The translations under genes were made by a program, and so were the position numbers. From contig NPFB01000040.1 of the NCBI GenBank assembly GCA_014084085.1, forward strand, positions 217,346-281,345: 64,000 nucleotides of DNA, in the 5' to 3' direction. The notes beneath the pieces were generated by a model, which saw only the letters and a program-made list of their open reading frames with translations, ran no database searches and had not been told where the DNA came from. Numbering within the stretch: the stretch's first letter is position 1; each line of letters begins with the position of its first letter. This DNA comes from Hondaea fermentalgiana. Its lineage: Eukaryota; Sar; Bigyra; Thraustochytrida; Thraustochytriidae. Of the stretch, positions 8,281 through 17,631 are shown one piece after another.

Positions 8281-11200
8281 ATGCGCAAGTCCGGGGCGCC
8301 AAGCGTGGCGAAGAAACGCGCCCTTGAAGAGGGCCGTGACTCCGGCGCGAGCGACAATGGTCTCAGCCAGGACGCCTCGCGAAGATTCAATGAAAAGGCC
8401 ATGCAAGACGGCGACGTTGTCGTCCATCGCGCCCCCGTGCTCCGCTTCCTAGCCGTGCCGCAGAGCGTCCTTGCACGACCCTTTCGCCCGCCGTTACCCA
8501 AAGGTTGGCGCATGCCTGCCTCTGAAGTTGGTCTCGGGCAACGCAACGTTGGGCGTAAATCTCTTGGCGTACGCCGTATGAAGCCCATCCAGCTTGGCGC
8601 ACCGTCGGCCAAGTATAAGCCATTGCGACTCGCAGGGGACGACGGATCCGATTCGGGGTCCGGAAGCTTTCAAGACGTCAAGGACGAACTCTTTGAAAAG
8701 TATGAAAAGGATCCTGTCGTGCTGTATGAGAGCCCCACCGATGACCACAAGGTTATCGTCGAGCCCGTGGTGGGTAAGTTTCTCCGCGAGCATCAGCGTG
8801 AGGGCATCCAATTCCTTTTCGAGTGCATTGCAGGTCTGCGCGAGTTCGACGGGTGCGGATGCATTCTCGCCGACGACATGGGTCTCGGCAAGACGCTACA
8901 GTCCATCACTCTCTTGTACACGGCGCTGCGACAAGGTCTAGAGAAGGAAAAGCCTCTTGCGCGGAGAGTCATTGTCGTCACCCCCACCAGTCTCGTTCGG
9001 AATTGGGACAATGAGATCGAAAAGTGGCTCAAAGGACGTGTACGCACGCTGGCTTTGGCCGAGTCATCAAAGTCCGAAAATGAGAAGCGTATCCGCGCCT
9101 TTACAGACACGCGTCAGTACGATGTCCTCGTCATCAGCTATGACACCTTTCGTCTCAACGCCTCGAGCTTCAAAAGCGAGACGGCGTGCGACCTTCTCAT
9201 TTGCGACGAGGCACACCGGCTGAAGAACGATCAGACCCAGACGAGCAAAGCCCTCGACCTCTTGCACACACGTCGTCGCGTGCTCTTGAGTGGAACGCCT
9301 ATGCAGAATGACCTCGAGGAATTCTACGCCATGGTCAACTTCTGCAATCCCCGCGTGCTCGGCACCGTCTCTCAGTTTCGCAAGAAATTCCAGAACCCGA
9401 TCCTCACGGGTCGCGAGCCAGACGCTTCAGACGAGGAGGTGCGTCTCTCCGAGGCGCGGAGCCAGGAACTCTCGGACATTGTCAATCTCTTCATTCTTCG
9501 ACGCACGAACTCGCTGCTATCCAAGCATTTGCCGCCAAAGCTAACGCAGGTCGTCTGCGTCTACATGACGGATATGCAGAAACGCATGTACAACCACATG
9601 ATTTTCAGCAAGGTCAGTCAGTACGAGGAAACCAAGGCCGCCAAGGCTGCGGCCGAGGCCGCTGGAGATGGTGCCGCTGCCTCCGTTCCTAAGATTCCCG
9701 CCCAGGCGCTTGCTTCTATCAACGCCATGAAAAAGCTTTGCAACCATCCTCAGCTTCTGTACCAGCCCTCGTCCATGTATAAGGAGCAGCGCGCCCGCAC
9801 GAAAAAGGTCGGATACGGACTGGAGGATATTAACCAGTTTTTCCCACCAGGTTTTGGCGCATCGAGCGGCGGCAGTCGGCGAGGAGGTCGCGGTGCTTCT
9901 GCTGTGGAGTCAGCTGGCTATTCTTCAAAGCACTCCAATTGCGAATGGTCTGGTAAATTCCTGCTCTGTCAGCGTCTCTTGCAGCGTCTGCGCAATGAGA
10001 CGGACGATCGAATGGTGATTGTTTCCAACTATACGCAGACTCTTGATCTCTTCTCAATGCTGTGCTCGGAAAACGACTTTCCTTTCGTTCGTCTCGACGG
10101 TGGATCATCCGCCAAGAGACGCCAGGCCATGGTGGATCGTCTGAACGATCCCACCGACGACGTCTTTGTGTTTTTGCTTAGCTCACGGGCTGGCGGATGC
10201 GGGCTGAACCTGATTGGCGCGAATCGACTCATCCTTTTTGACCCGGACTGGAATCCCGCGACAGACAAGCAGGCCGCCGCTCGAGTATGGCGCGATGGCC
10301 AAAAGAAGCGCTGCTACGTATACCGATTCCTTGCCACGGGAACGATCGAAGAGAAGGTCTTTCAGCGTCAGCTTTCCAAGGAGGGACTGCAGAGCGTTGT
10401 AGCCGAGGAGCAATCCCTTGAGAGCGCGATCAGCGTCACCGAGCTCAAGGATCTCTTTACCCTGCGCGAAGATACAGTGTCGGATACGCACGACAAGTAC
10501 AAATGCACGCGCTGCGATCCCGCCCGACTTGCCTCGCAGACACTCAAGGTTGACCTCGACCGCGCCGCTAAAATTGACGCCGAGGACGCGAAAAAATCAG
10601 CTGCCGCCTCATCGGACAGGCCAACTGCTGGAAGTCCGACTGCGGCAGGGGCGAGCAAGCGCAGACCTCTTGTTCGGCGAATGAAGCGCGCATGTATCTC
10701 TGGCAAGGGCGAGGCCCACAATCCACCGCCCGCGGTTCCCCCTGATGCTGTTCAAATCAGTCTTCCAAACGAAGGTGATCTACTCGAGTGGTCGCATCAC
10801 ATTACGAGTGATTCCGTCGACGATGTCATTTTGCGCAAGGCTGGAGCCGGCCTCGTCTCCTTTGTTTTTGGTCAAGCCATCGATGGTGAGTCTCTTGCGC
10901 GTAAGGCGGCGCTGGACGCTGAAAAGAAGGCCGCCGAGGAAAGCTGCAACAAGAGCGACGTTACAACAGAGGATGCCGACACAAAGGGAACGCCTACCAA
11001 GGCTTCTCCTCCTCGGAAGACTCGTAACGAGCGTCCCCAAAGCGAAAGCGAAAACGAAGAAGCTCCCGAGGATGATGACGACAACGACAAGGAGGAGAAC
11101 GAGGATTCCGAGGATGATGACGACAACGACAAGGAGGATAACGAGGATTCCGAGGACGACGACGGCGAGGATGACCACGGAAATTCCGAGGCTGAAGAGG

Positions 11201-11364
11201 ACGATGACGCTAATGACGCGGGCCGCGGCAAATTTGCCGACAAGGCATCAAGTGCTTCCGATGTCGTCGAGATCGACCTCGAGGACAGCGATGAGGAAAA
11301 TGATGACGGCGATACCGCAAACAAGCGGCGGCAGAACCTGGCAACGGTCCAGAATCTTATGTAG
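8281..11364 (+). CDS. RAD54: RAD54 DNA repair and recombination translocase (SNF2 family)
   Basis: 1,027 residues. The frame is open from 8218, but the codon there is TTG; the ATG at 8281 gives an N-terminus (MRKSGAPSVAKKR) resembling that of animal RAD54. All SNF2 motifs are visible: Walker A DDMGLGKT near 200, the DEAH box near 309, SGTPMQND near 337, and the C-terminal helicase lobe with SSRAGGCGLNLIGANR and ARVWRDGQKK near 640-675. RAD54 is a nuclear double-stranded DNA translocase that stimulates RAD51 strand exchange and remodels chromatin during homologous recombination. The core ends near residue 770; about 250 further residues form an unusual tail rich in Asp/Glu, partly built from a 42-bp tandem duplication near 11068-11154. 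The gene is longer than animal RAD54 (about 750) because of this tail and an insertion near 520-550. It converges with the gene at 11545. Confidence 0.96.
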   Translation: MRKSGAPSVAKKRALEEGRDSGASDNGLSQDASRRFNEKAMQDGDVVVHRAPVLRFLAVPQSVLARPFRPPLPKGWRMPASEVGLGQRNVGRKSLGVRRMKPIQLGAPSAKYKPLRLAGDDGSDSGSGSFQDVKDELFEKYEKDPVVLYESPTDDHKVIVEPVVGKFLREHQREGIQFLFECIAGLREFDGCGCILADDMGLGKTLQSITLLYTALRQGLEKEKPLARRVIVVTPTSLVRNWDNEIEKWLKGRVRTLALAESSKSENEKRIRAFTDTRQYDVLVISYDTFRLNASSFKSETACDLLICDEAHRLKNDQTQTSKALDLLHTRRRVLLSGTPMQNDLEEFYAMVNFCNPRVLGTVSQFRKKFQNPILTGREPDASDEEVRLSEARSQELSDIVNLFILRRTNSLLSKHLPPKLTQVVCVYMTDMQKRMYNHMIFSKVSQYEETKAAKAAAEAAGDGAAASVPKIPAQALASINAMKKLCNHPQLLYQPSSMYKEQRARTKKVGYGLEDINQFFPPGFGASSGGSRRGGRGASAVESAGYSSKHSNCEWSGKFLLCQRLLQRLRNETDDRMVIVSNYTQTLDLFSMLCSENDFPFVRLDGGSSAKRRQAMVDRLNDPTDDVFVFLLSSRAGGCGLNLIGANRLILFDPDWNPATDKQAAARVWRDGQKKRCYVYRFLATGTIEEKVFQRQLSKEGLQSVVAEEQSLESAISVTELKDLFTLREDTVSDTHDKYKCTRCDPARLASQTLKVDLDRAAKIDAEDAKKSAAASSDRPTAGSPTAAGASKRRPLVRRMKRACISGKGEAHNPPPAVPPDAVQISLPNEGDLLEWSHHITSDSVDDVILRKAGAGLVSFVFGQAIDGESLARKAALDAEKKAAEESCNKSDVTTEDADTKGTPTKASPPRKTRNERPQSESENEEAPEDDDDNDKEENEDSEDDDDNDKEDNEDSEDDDGEDDHGNSEAEEDDDANDAGRGKFADKASSASDVVEIDLEDSDEENDDGDTANKRRQNLATVQNLM

Positions 11365-11544
11365 AAAATGCAAATGAATTGATTGAGGCACGCACTGTAC
11401 AGAAGAGTGAACAGAAAACCAAAACCAAGTAAAAGAACTGATCTTGTCCTGATCTCGGCGCCAAGCATGCGACGAAGAAGTATGTGCCCGTGCAGACTCG
11501 CAACCAAAAAGGGAGACAAGAAGAGAAGAAAAAGCAAATCTCAT

Positions 11545-13080
11545 CTATGACAACTTTAGCTGAGCACGAATCAGGTCCGCTAGCTTGATCTGATCGCTCA
11601 ATACTTCAAAATGTTCGCGACGCGCTGTCGCGGCGTCGATCTCCGTATTGTAGCCCCACTGCGCAAAGGCAAGACGGCAAGGACGCGCAAGAATTGGCGC
11701 CACACGCTCGAGCGTACCGACGCGATCTTCAATGAAGAAGCACGTCCTGTCTGCGTGCTCGTTGGCGAGCTTGTCGAGCACCTCCTCTTTTGCCCCCATG
11801 CCAGCTCCGTAGACGTGGTCCGCTGCAATTTCCAATCCTGCACGTTCAAGCAGGCGAATGGCATAGTCTTGATGTTTGGTCGTGATAATGTACACAGGCT
11901 CTTTCGCAGCAAGTAGCTTCGAAACAGCACGCACGGCTACTTCATAGTACTCGTTGGCGCCGAGCCAGCCTTCAAGATCCTCTTCGATCCAGTCATCGCG
12001 AGCCTGGCGCATGGCGGACTTGAGGTCCGCCTCTGACACGCCGCGTTCCGCGAGCTCAGACATGGGCGGCTCGAAGCCCTGATTCCGCACAACCTCATTG
12101 ACCTGGGCAAGCGCTCCGGGTAGATCGACTTGGCTACCATCCGCGCCCTGCACGCGGGACAGCAGCATGTACGAGAGCACGATTGAGTGAAAGCCGTGCT
12201 CGAGGAGAGGGCGCGCCTTTTCCTTGAAGATTTCCACAAGCTCATCATTATTTTGAAGGATGTCAGCTGTGAATACTTCTGGCAGCAACGCGTGGCCAGC
12301 ACGAAGACCAGAGAGACAGGTCTCCCGCGCACTGTGGCACAATACGCCATCAAAGTCGAATGCCCACCACAACTTTCGTTTCATGATCCGACGCAAGGAC
12401 TTTGCAGCACGCAAAAGTTGCGCAGAGGAGTTCCGCCAAGTAGGCGGAAGGTGTGGTTCGGGGTACTCAATGAGAGTGGTCGTATCGGGGGCAGCATCCT
12501 TGTACAGGCGATAGAGGATCTCCGATTGCTCCTTGAAAGGATCACGTTCGGCAATAAGATGCAAGGAAGGACAAAGTTTTCCCCGACGCGCCGTCGCGGC
12601 CTCGTCTTCAAAGTAAGCGGGTCTCCGCTCCTTGTCATAGATGGGCACGCTGGCAACAAAGATGTTGCACCGCCAGCGCAAGTGCATGGGCAAGAGCATC
12701 GGATCCTCTTCGATGCGAGCCTGGATGTAAGAGATGAGCGCGCCGCCCTGTGAGAATCCAAGCAGAGCGTCATAAGGGCCTTCTGAGCGGACGTGCTCGA
12801 GAACAAAGTCAACAGCCTCATCCATGCCGTGGCAGATTCTGCTTCCGTCGTCGAGCTTCTCCGTATCCCACCACTCAAAGTACGCCTCGTTCTCGCCAAA
12901 GAATCGCGCCACTTCAGGGTAAGGCGGCCCGCTGGCATCGCGGGGAGCATTGAGGCACTCGATCGTCACCTTTTCTGCATTTCCCTCGGCCGTGTCCTTG
13001 AACGCACGCGTCAGACCGCCAAGTTGATAGTTGAGCACCTCCTTGTTGGTGCGCCACCCATGAAGCGCCAAGATCCTCAT
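11545..13080 (-). CDS. Bifunctional FSH1-type serine hydrolase / HAD phosphatase fusion
   Basis: 511 residues from the ATG at 13080, where the FSH1 fold begins (MRILALHGW). The frame stays open upstream to an ATG at 13305; those 75 Arg/Ala-rich residues could be a mitochondrial presequence or 5'UTR. Residues 1-225 are an FSH1 alpha/beta hydrolase: nucleophile in GFSQGGA near 109-115, a candidate Asp in AERDPF near 179 and His in PEPHLPP near 209. Residues about 235-505 are a HAD hydrolase: motif I FDFDGVLCHS near 240, motif II IITTK near 397, the motif III Lys in GMGAKEEVL and motif IV FIEDR near 448. The HAD half, including RDDWIEEDLEGWLGAN and WGYNT, resembles the plant and cyanobacterial HAD-like family. 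FSH1 enzymes are esterases; the HAD substrate is unknown. The fusion suggests linked steps, perhaps ester hydrolysis followed by dephosphorylation. Confidence 0.88.
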   Translation of the reverse strand: MRILALHGWRTNKEVLNYQLGGLTRAFKDTAEGNAEKVTIECLNAPRDASGPPYPEVARFFGENEAYFEWWDTEKLDDGSRICHGMDEAVDFVLEHVRSEGPYDALLGFSQGGALISYIQARIEEDPMLLPMHLRWRCNIFVASVPIYDKERRPAYFEDEAATARRGKLCPSLHLIAERDPFKEQSEILYRLYKDAAPDTTTLIEYPEPHLPPTWRNSSAQLLRAAKSLRRIMKRKLWWAFDFDGVLCHSARETCLSGLRAGHALLPEVFTADILQNNDELVEIFKEKARPLLEHGFHSIVLSYMLLSRVQGADGSQVDLPGALAQVNEVVRNQGFEPPMSELAERGVSEADLKSAMRQARDDWIEEDLEGWLGANEYYEVAVRAVSKLLAAKEPVYIITTKHQDYAIRLLERAGLEIAADHVYGAGMGAKEEVLDKLANEHADRTCFFIEDRVGTLERVAPILARPCRLAFAQWGYNTEIDAATARREHFEVLSDQIKLADLIRAQLKLS

Positions 13081-13647
13081 GGTCTTGACTCCTAATGAGG
13101 CTCCCTCCTCTTGCTCGCGTCGACGTTCCTTTCTTCGCCGCACGTCGCGCAAACGACTGCCCCGGCCCTCGCCTCGCTGGCACCGCCACGCCGCCGTCGC
13201 CGTCGCCGCGTTCCTAATCTGCAGCGTAATTTGGGAAGCGCTTCGATGATTTGTTGCCCTCTTGGAGACGTCAAAAAGCGACCCGGCCGACAGGTGCCGC
13301 CACATTCCCAAAGCCGAATCAGTCGATTGTTTTTCATGGGCGGGTGAAAAAGGGATTTGGGGCAGGGTAGGATGCCTTCAAACTTCGATTAAAATTCAAG
13401 CTTTAGTTGCAGGAGTCGCGTGGGGCGCGCGTGCAAGCATGGAGAGCTTGCATCTTGATCAGTTAGCGAAATCAGTCGATTGGTGTTGCTTGAGATCAAT
13501 TCGGCCTGACCTATACCAGTCGTCAACAAGCAAGCACTTGTACTACGAATGAATGTTTCAAGAAAGAAACGCGTGCGTTTTCGAGTCATGGCCGCGCGAA
13601 CGCATTCGCAAAGAGAGAATCGAAGACGTGATGAACTTTTAAACCAT
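13081..13647. promoter_or_regulatory. Spacer between the C2 gene 3' end and the FSH1-HAD gene start
   Basis: The half nearest 13081 may be 5'UTR or an N-terminal extension of the FSH1-HAD gene. The remainder is AT-richer and shows no gene or clear signal. Confidence 0.4.
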
Positions 13648-14907
13648 TTATAAGGGTATGACATCTCCGACACGGAGTTGAGTGGGTCCTTGGTATAGCT
13701 GGAAGACCGTCATGTTGAGGTCTGCGTGCGACATGGGCATCGGCAAGTCATCGATGCTGGCCGTTTGGCCAATGGCAAGCCCCCGCAGGCCAGAAAGAAC
13801 CTTGGGATGACCCTCTGGATAGACCTTGTGCGTCCGCTTGGTCGTAGATTTGTGCGTCATGTCCACGACAAAACCCGATTGAACGTATGCGTGAAAACCA
13901 AGAATGGTCAGGTCGCAATTATCCGAGTCCCAATCGTTCTGAAAGGCAAATCCTTTGTCCGATTCAACAAAGTACGCGTATTGGTGATCATCGTCGAATT
14001 GGCAATTTACCAGCGTCCGTTTTGCCGTCCGGTAATCGAGCATGCCGCGCCAGCCATGCTCGCGCGAAAGCTCGCTCAACGTGCTCTGATACATGATGTT
14101 TGCGACGCGGCCGATCTTGACGACGATGCGCGAGAGCGCAAAGGAAGGAACGTCGTCGAGCTTTGTTTCGCGCCAGCACGGAATGCCGCAAATCTGCTTC
14201 GGGGCGGTCGTCATGGACTGGTAACGAATCTTTTCGTATTTTTCTCCTGGCACGCCAAACATCTGCACCCAGCATTGGGTCAGCTTGGACGGCGGACTCG
14301 TCTCTAAGACGCGAATGTCTGCGCGCTTGCCGCCCTTTTCAAATTCAAGGCTCAAATACATTGGATCTTGGCCCGGGACGTCCGGAAGGCGGACGTTGAT
14401 GACATTGTGCATGGCAATGATTGCATGCGGAGCGCGCTGTTGGATCGCACGTGGGGTACGCACGCGCCAGAGGAGCTGCACCTCCACGCGTGCCTGTCCG
14501 CGGGGCTTGCCTTTGAGTAGAGAGAGATCCAATGAGATTGGTTGTCCGATTGGCATTGAGGAAATCGCTGGAAGCCGCACGGTGGCTACCTTGTCGTCAT
14601 TCGAAAGCGTGTCCTCATCCCAAATGTCCAGCGAGGCCCCGCGATCCGTCGCGGCAATAACCGCCTCCGCGTTCCAGACTGGGTGATAGTTGCGCTGCAC
14701 CGTCGCGGTCCGCACCGACGAGGCTGAGAGATCGCCTCTGACCATGGCGTACGGGTCGATCTTGCCGAACATCCCGTCTGCTTTGGGCAGGTCAAAGGCG
14801 CCAAGGATACGCAAGCCCAAAAAGAATTCCTCGCCGCTGCCATCTTCGGATCCTAGCGCCTCTTTAAATAGCGCGCGCCCGCGTTCCGCGTACGCAAACT
14901 CGGCCAT
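13648..14907 (-). CDS. C2 domain-containing protein
   Basis: 419 residues from the ATG at 14907. Residues about 28-150 form a C2 domain: the calcium-loop-like GKIDPYAMVRG, then YHPVWNAEAV and the LDIWDEDTLSNDD loop. Aspartates are present at several positions that bind calcium in calcium-dependent C2 domains, so calcium-regulated membrane binding is plausible. The rest (about 165-419) is a globular region rich in aromatic residues that I do not recognise. It has no membrane helix or signal peptide. C2 proteins usually dock on phospholipid membranes or act as trafficking or ciliary-base scaffolds; nothing here selects among these. It is the next gene downstream of the LRR gene on the same strand, separated by 312 bp. 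An exact family assignment is not possible by eye. Confidence 0.8.
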   Translation of the reverse strand: MAEFAYAERGRALFKEALGSEDGSGEEFFLGLRILGAFDLPKADGMFGKIDPYAMVRGDLSASSVRTATVQRNYHPVWNAEAVIAATDRGASLDIWDEDTLSNDDKVATVRLPAISSMPIGQPISLDLSLLKGKPRGQARVEVQLLWRVRTPRAIQQRAPHAIIAMHNVINVRLPDVPGQDPMYLSLEFEKGGKRADIRVLETSPPSKLTQCWVQMFGVPGEKYEKIRYQSMTTAPKQICGIPCWRETKLDDVPSFALSRIVVKIGRVANIMYQSTLSELSREHGWRGMLDYRTAKRTLVNCQFDDDHQYAYFVESDKGFAFQNDWDSDNCDLTILGFHAYVQSGFVVDMTHKSTTKRTHKVYPEGHPKVLSGLRGLAIGQTASIDDLPMPMSHADLNMTVFQLYQGPTQLRVGDVIPL

Positions 14908-15219
14908 TGTCGCGCCGCGTCGTCCCCAAACGTTGCGTCCCGCCGCGCTTCCGCTGGCGTGCCCTGCGCCACCGCTGCTGCCGTGTGCCCACCAAGATTT
15001 GCTTGCATTGTCGCGAGACGCCGAAAGTGTCAGAGCCGCAACAAGCGCAACAAGTAGTATAGGCCTAGCATACTATACTACCAAGGGGAAAATGCAAAAG
15101 CCAGCGAGAAAGCCAGCAAGCAAACCAGGGAGCCAGGATGCAAAGGAACATCAATCGGTAAAGTAGTACTACTGGTATACAGTTGGGCTAAAAGAAAAAG
15201 CATAAAGCTATCTTGCCAG
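14908..15219. other. Spacer between the LRR gene 3' end and the C2 gene start
   Basis: 312 bp; no gene, RNA or repeat of note apart from short AT-rich runs near 15057-15082. It presumably carries the C2 gene promoter. Confidence 0.4.
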
Positions 15220-17058
15220 TCACTGCGAAGCCTCCTCCTCTGCCCCATCTCCCTCGGCTTCCTCTTGTGGCGGAACATTGATCGAAAAAGCTGCGATCAA
15301 GGACGCAGAGCTGATCATGAGATCTTGTCCGGGAATATCATCGACAACGTCCATTGCAATTTCAGCATCTGGAATATCCAGCATACCGTGCTGCTCTGGA
15401 TTGAAAATTCGACTCACGACAAGCTGGCCATGCGCGAGTGTCATGTGCCGCGTCGCGGTGATCTCCACAAGCGGCTCCTTCTTTGTTTCTTCGCCCTCCG
15501 CGTCTGGAACCGCGGAGCTCGTTTCGGTTTCTTCGCCAACGTCAACCTCGCACTGCACCTCGACACACGTTTGTAAAGTACAAATAAGGTCAAAGCTGAC
15601 CCCGGAAAGATCAATGCCATCTCGCAGCGCCACGCTGGGTCTTGCTGTTCTTGGTACAGCCAAATTAATGTCAAAATGAGAAATCCCGGTACTCGCATCG
15701 TCATCAGCCTCGGAGACAGCAGGCGCGTTTTTACTTTTCTTGTCCTGCTTTTTGACATCAACGTCGGCAGCTTCATCCTTTTTGTGATCCTGAAGTGGCC
15801 ATGCGAAACAATCTGTTTCGAAAGAGTATTCGTCGGGAAGGGTTGCACGAACCGAAAGGAAGCGACGCGTGAAAGCCTTTGGAGCGACTTCGTCCGCAAC
15901 ATCCCCCTCCTCAGCGGCTCCCCCATCCTTGCTCTCCTCTTCCTTTGACTCCCCTTCTTCTAAAGTCGTATCCGTGTGATGTGCGTCTGTGACGGCGTTC
16001 ACATTGAGTGCGCAAATTGTGCAGGACATCAGGATCAATTCCTCACTGGGTTGATCGATGAGGCCCTCGAGGTCGTTGTCGCCGACTTCCCCATCCTCAA
16101 CTTCCAAAGTAATGCCATCCAGAGATACAAGATGCGGTAACGCGAGACACGCACGTTCACGGTACTGAGGCACAAGAGCAATGGGATTGCCTTCGAGACG
16201 AAGATCGCGAAGCTGACATAGATGCTCTTGTAGGGCCACAAGAGTACCACCCAAGTTGCAGAGCGCGTTATAGCTCAGATCGAGTGAGACGAGAGCTGAG
16301 CAGTCTTGAATCCACGGGGTAAGACTTGAAATCTGATTGAAGCCCAAGCCAAGATGAATCAGCGTGGAAGATACAACTGGAGAGTCGCTAAGTTCTAGCC
16401 GAGAAATACGATTATCGAACGCCTGAAGACTCACCAAGGACCCGGGCAAGTTTTTCACGCAGCGGAGCTGATTGCGGCAAAGGTTGACTTCCTCGAGAGC
16501 TGTGAATCTCTGCATGTTGTCGTCCATCTCAGTAATGCCACAGTTACGAAGCTTTAACGTACGCAGACGACTGCAGATCTCCGAAAAGCTCGTCTTCGAT
16601 TTGTTGCGCCTCGATCGGACCATGGAATCCAGTTCGGCACACTGCTCGCTCCATTCTAAATCCGCAGTGACCCTTCCTTTAGGGATAGTCGTGGTGGTGG
16701 TGGGACCTGACTTTTCGCCACTGCAAATACCTTCGTCGTCATCCTCAGCTACGAGATCTTCGTCATCACTGCTATCTTCTTCGCCGAGGTGCATTTCACG
16801 AAGTCGACGTTCAAACTCAGCCTGCTGTCTGCGGGATGTTGCCCGATCATTGGCACGTTTACTGTCAAGCTTGAAGCCCGGATCGCGAATTTGTCCTTCG
16901 TTTGCTTTCCATTTTCTGGATGATGCAGACTGCGTCTCTCTCGAGCTCCCGGACGCTGCAGCAAGGGCTGCAAGGGCTTCACGTTCTGTCTCAGATCTGC
17001 CGATTGTGAGGTCTAATTTCTTTCGAAGAGCCTCCGTGACCGTCACGCCGACACTCAT
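15220..17058 (-). CDS. Leucine-rich repeat protein, possibly LRRC43-like
   Basis: 612 residues from the ATG at 17058; the frame opens slightly upstream at a GTG. The first 170 residues are charged and disordered. Residues about 170-325 hold five or six LRRs of the SDS22-like kind (LRTLKLRNCGI, LEEVNLCRNQL, LIHLGLGFNQI, LVSLDLSYNAL, LRDLRLEGNPIALVPQYRE), with a capping segment ending LVSLDGI. The C-terminal half is acidic with an unrecognised fold near 480-600. LRRs of this type are common in axonemal and basal-body proteins. The NPIALVPQYRE cap reminds me of LRRC43, but this is from memory. It starts divergently from the small coiled-coil gene and lies next to IFT139 and an axonemal dynein, so a ciliary role is a reasonable guess. 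Confidence 0.75.
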   Translation of the reverse strand: MSVGVTVTEALRKKLDLTIGRSETEREALAALAAASGSSRETQSASSRKWKANEGQIRDPGFKLDSKRANDRATSRRQQAEFERRLREMHLGEEDSSDDEDLVAEDDDEGICSGEKSGPTTTTTIPKGRVTADLEWSEQCAELDSMVRSRRNKSKTSFSEICSRLRTLKLRNCGITEMDDNMQRFTALEEVNLCRNQLRCVKNLPGSLVSLQAFDNRISRLELSDSPVVSSTLIHLGLGFNQISSLTPWIQDCSALVSLDLSYNALCNLGGTLVALQEHLCQLRDLRLEGNPIALVPQYRERACLALPHLVSLDGITLEVEDGEVGDNDLEGLIDQPSEELILMSCTICALNVNAVTDAHHTDTTLEEGESKEEESKDGGAAEEGDVADEVAPKAFTRRFLSVRATLPDEYSFETDCFAWPLQDHKKDEAADVDVKKQDKKSKNAPAVSEADDDASTGISHFDINLAVPRTARPSVALRDGIDLSGVSFDLICTLQTCVEVQCEVDVGEETETSSAVPDAEGEETKKEPLVEITATRHMTLAHGQLVVSRIFNPEQHGMLDIPDAEIAMDVVDDIPGQDLMISSASLIAAFSINVPPQEEAEGDGAEEEASQ

Positions 17059-17631
17059 GATGCTCACCGAATCCGTTCACAAACTACCCCACCTGAGCTG
17101 CGCGCTCGCGTCGCGCGTGAATGAGCGCGCGCGCTCTCTGGTCGCTTCATGTGAATGAACGCGTGCGCGCGTCTTTTATGCGAGAAAAGAGTGAAAAAGT
17201 GTTCTTGCAAAGAGATCCGTTGAAGACCAAAAAGACGCGGTGAGGCTCCTGATAAAGCATAAAACCCACGAAACAACAAGCAGAGACTTTGGTCTATGAA
17301 TTTGCCTTGGATTTTCCCTTCCGAGCACTCACGAATCGCACATTATGGACAAATGTTCACCGAGTGATACATCAGAGGAGATTGCGCGCTCGAGATAAGT
17401 CAGCCCGACCATTTATAACTACTAACTATTAGGGCCAATTTGCGCGAAAGAGCCACCTTAGAACCGCGCCCGGCTCACCACAAGGTGTGCCGTGCCAGTC
17501 AAACTGGATTTCCGCTTGAATCGAAGACGCGTAGCTTTGCTTGAGATTGCGCGAAGACACGCCGACGAGCAGCGGCGCAAGCGAGCGCAAGGCGAAAGCG
17601 CCCTTTCAGCGCCACAGAGCACAAGCCAACA
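17059..17631. promoter_or_regulatory. Divergent promoter region, LRR gene and small coiled-coil gene
   Basis: 573 bp between two opposite start codons. There is a TATA-like TTTATAA near 17413. No open frame of note and no repeat. A shared promoter is inferred from orientation only. Confidence 0.4.
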
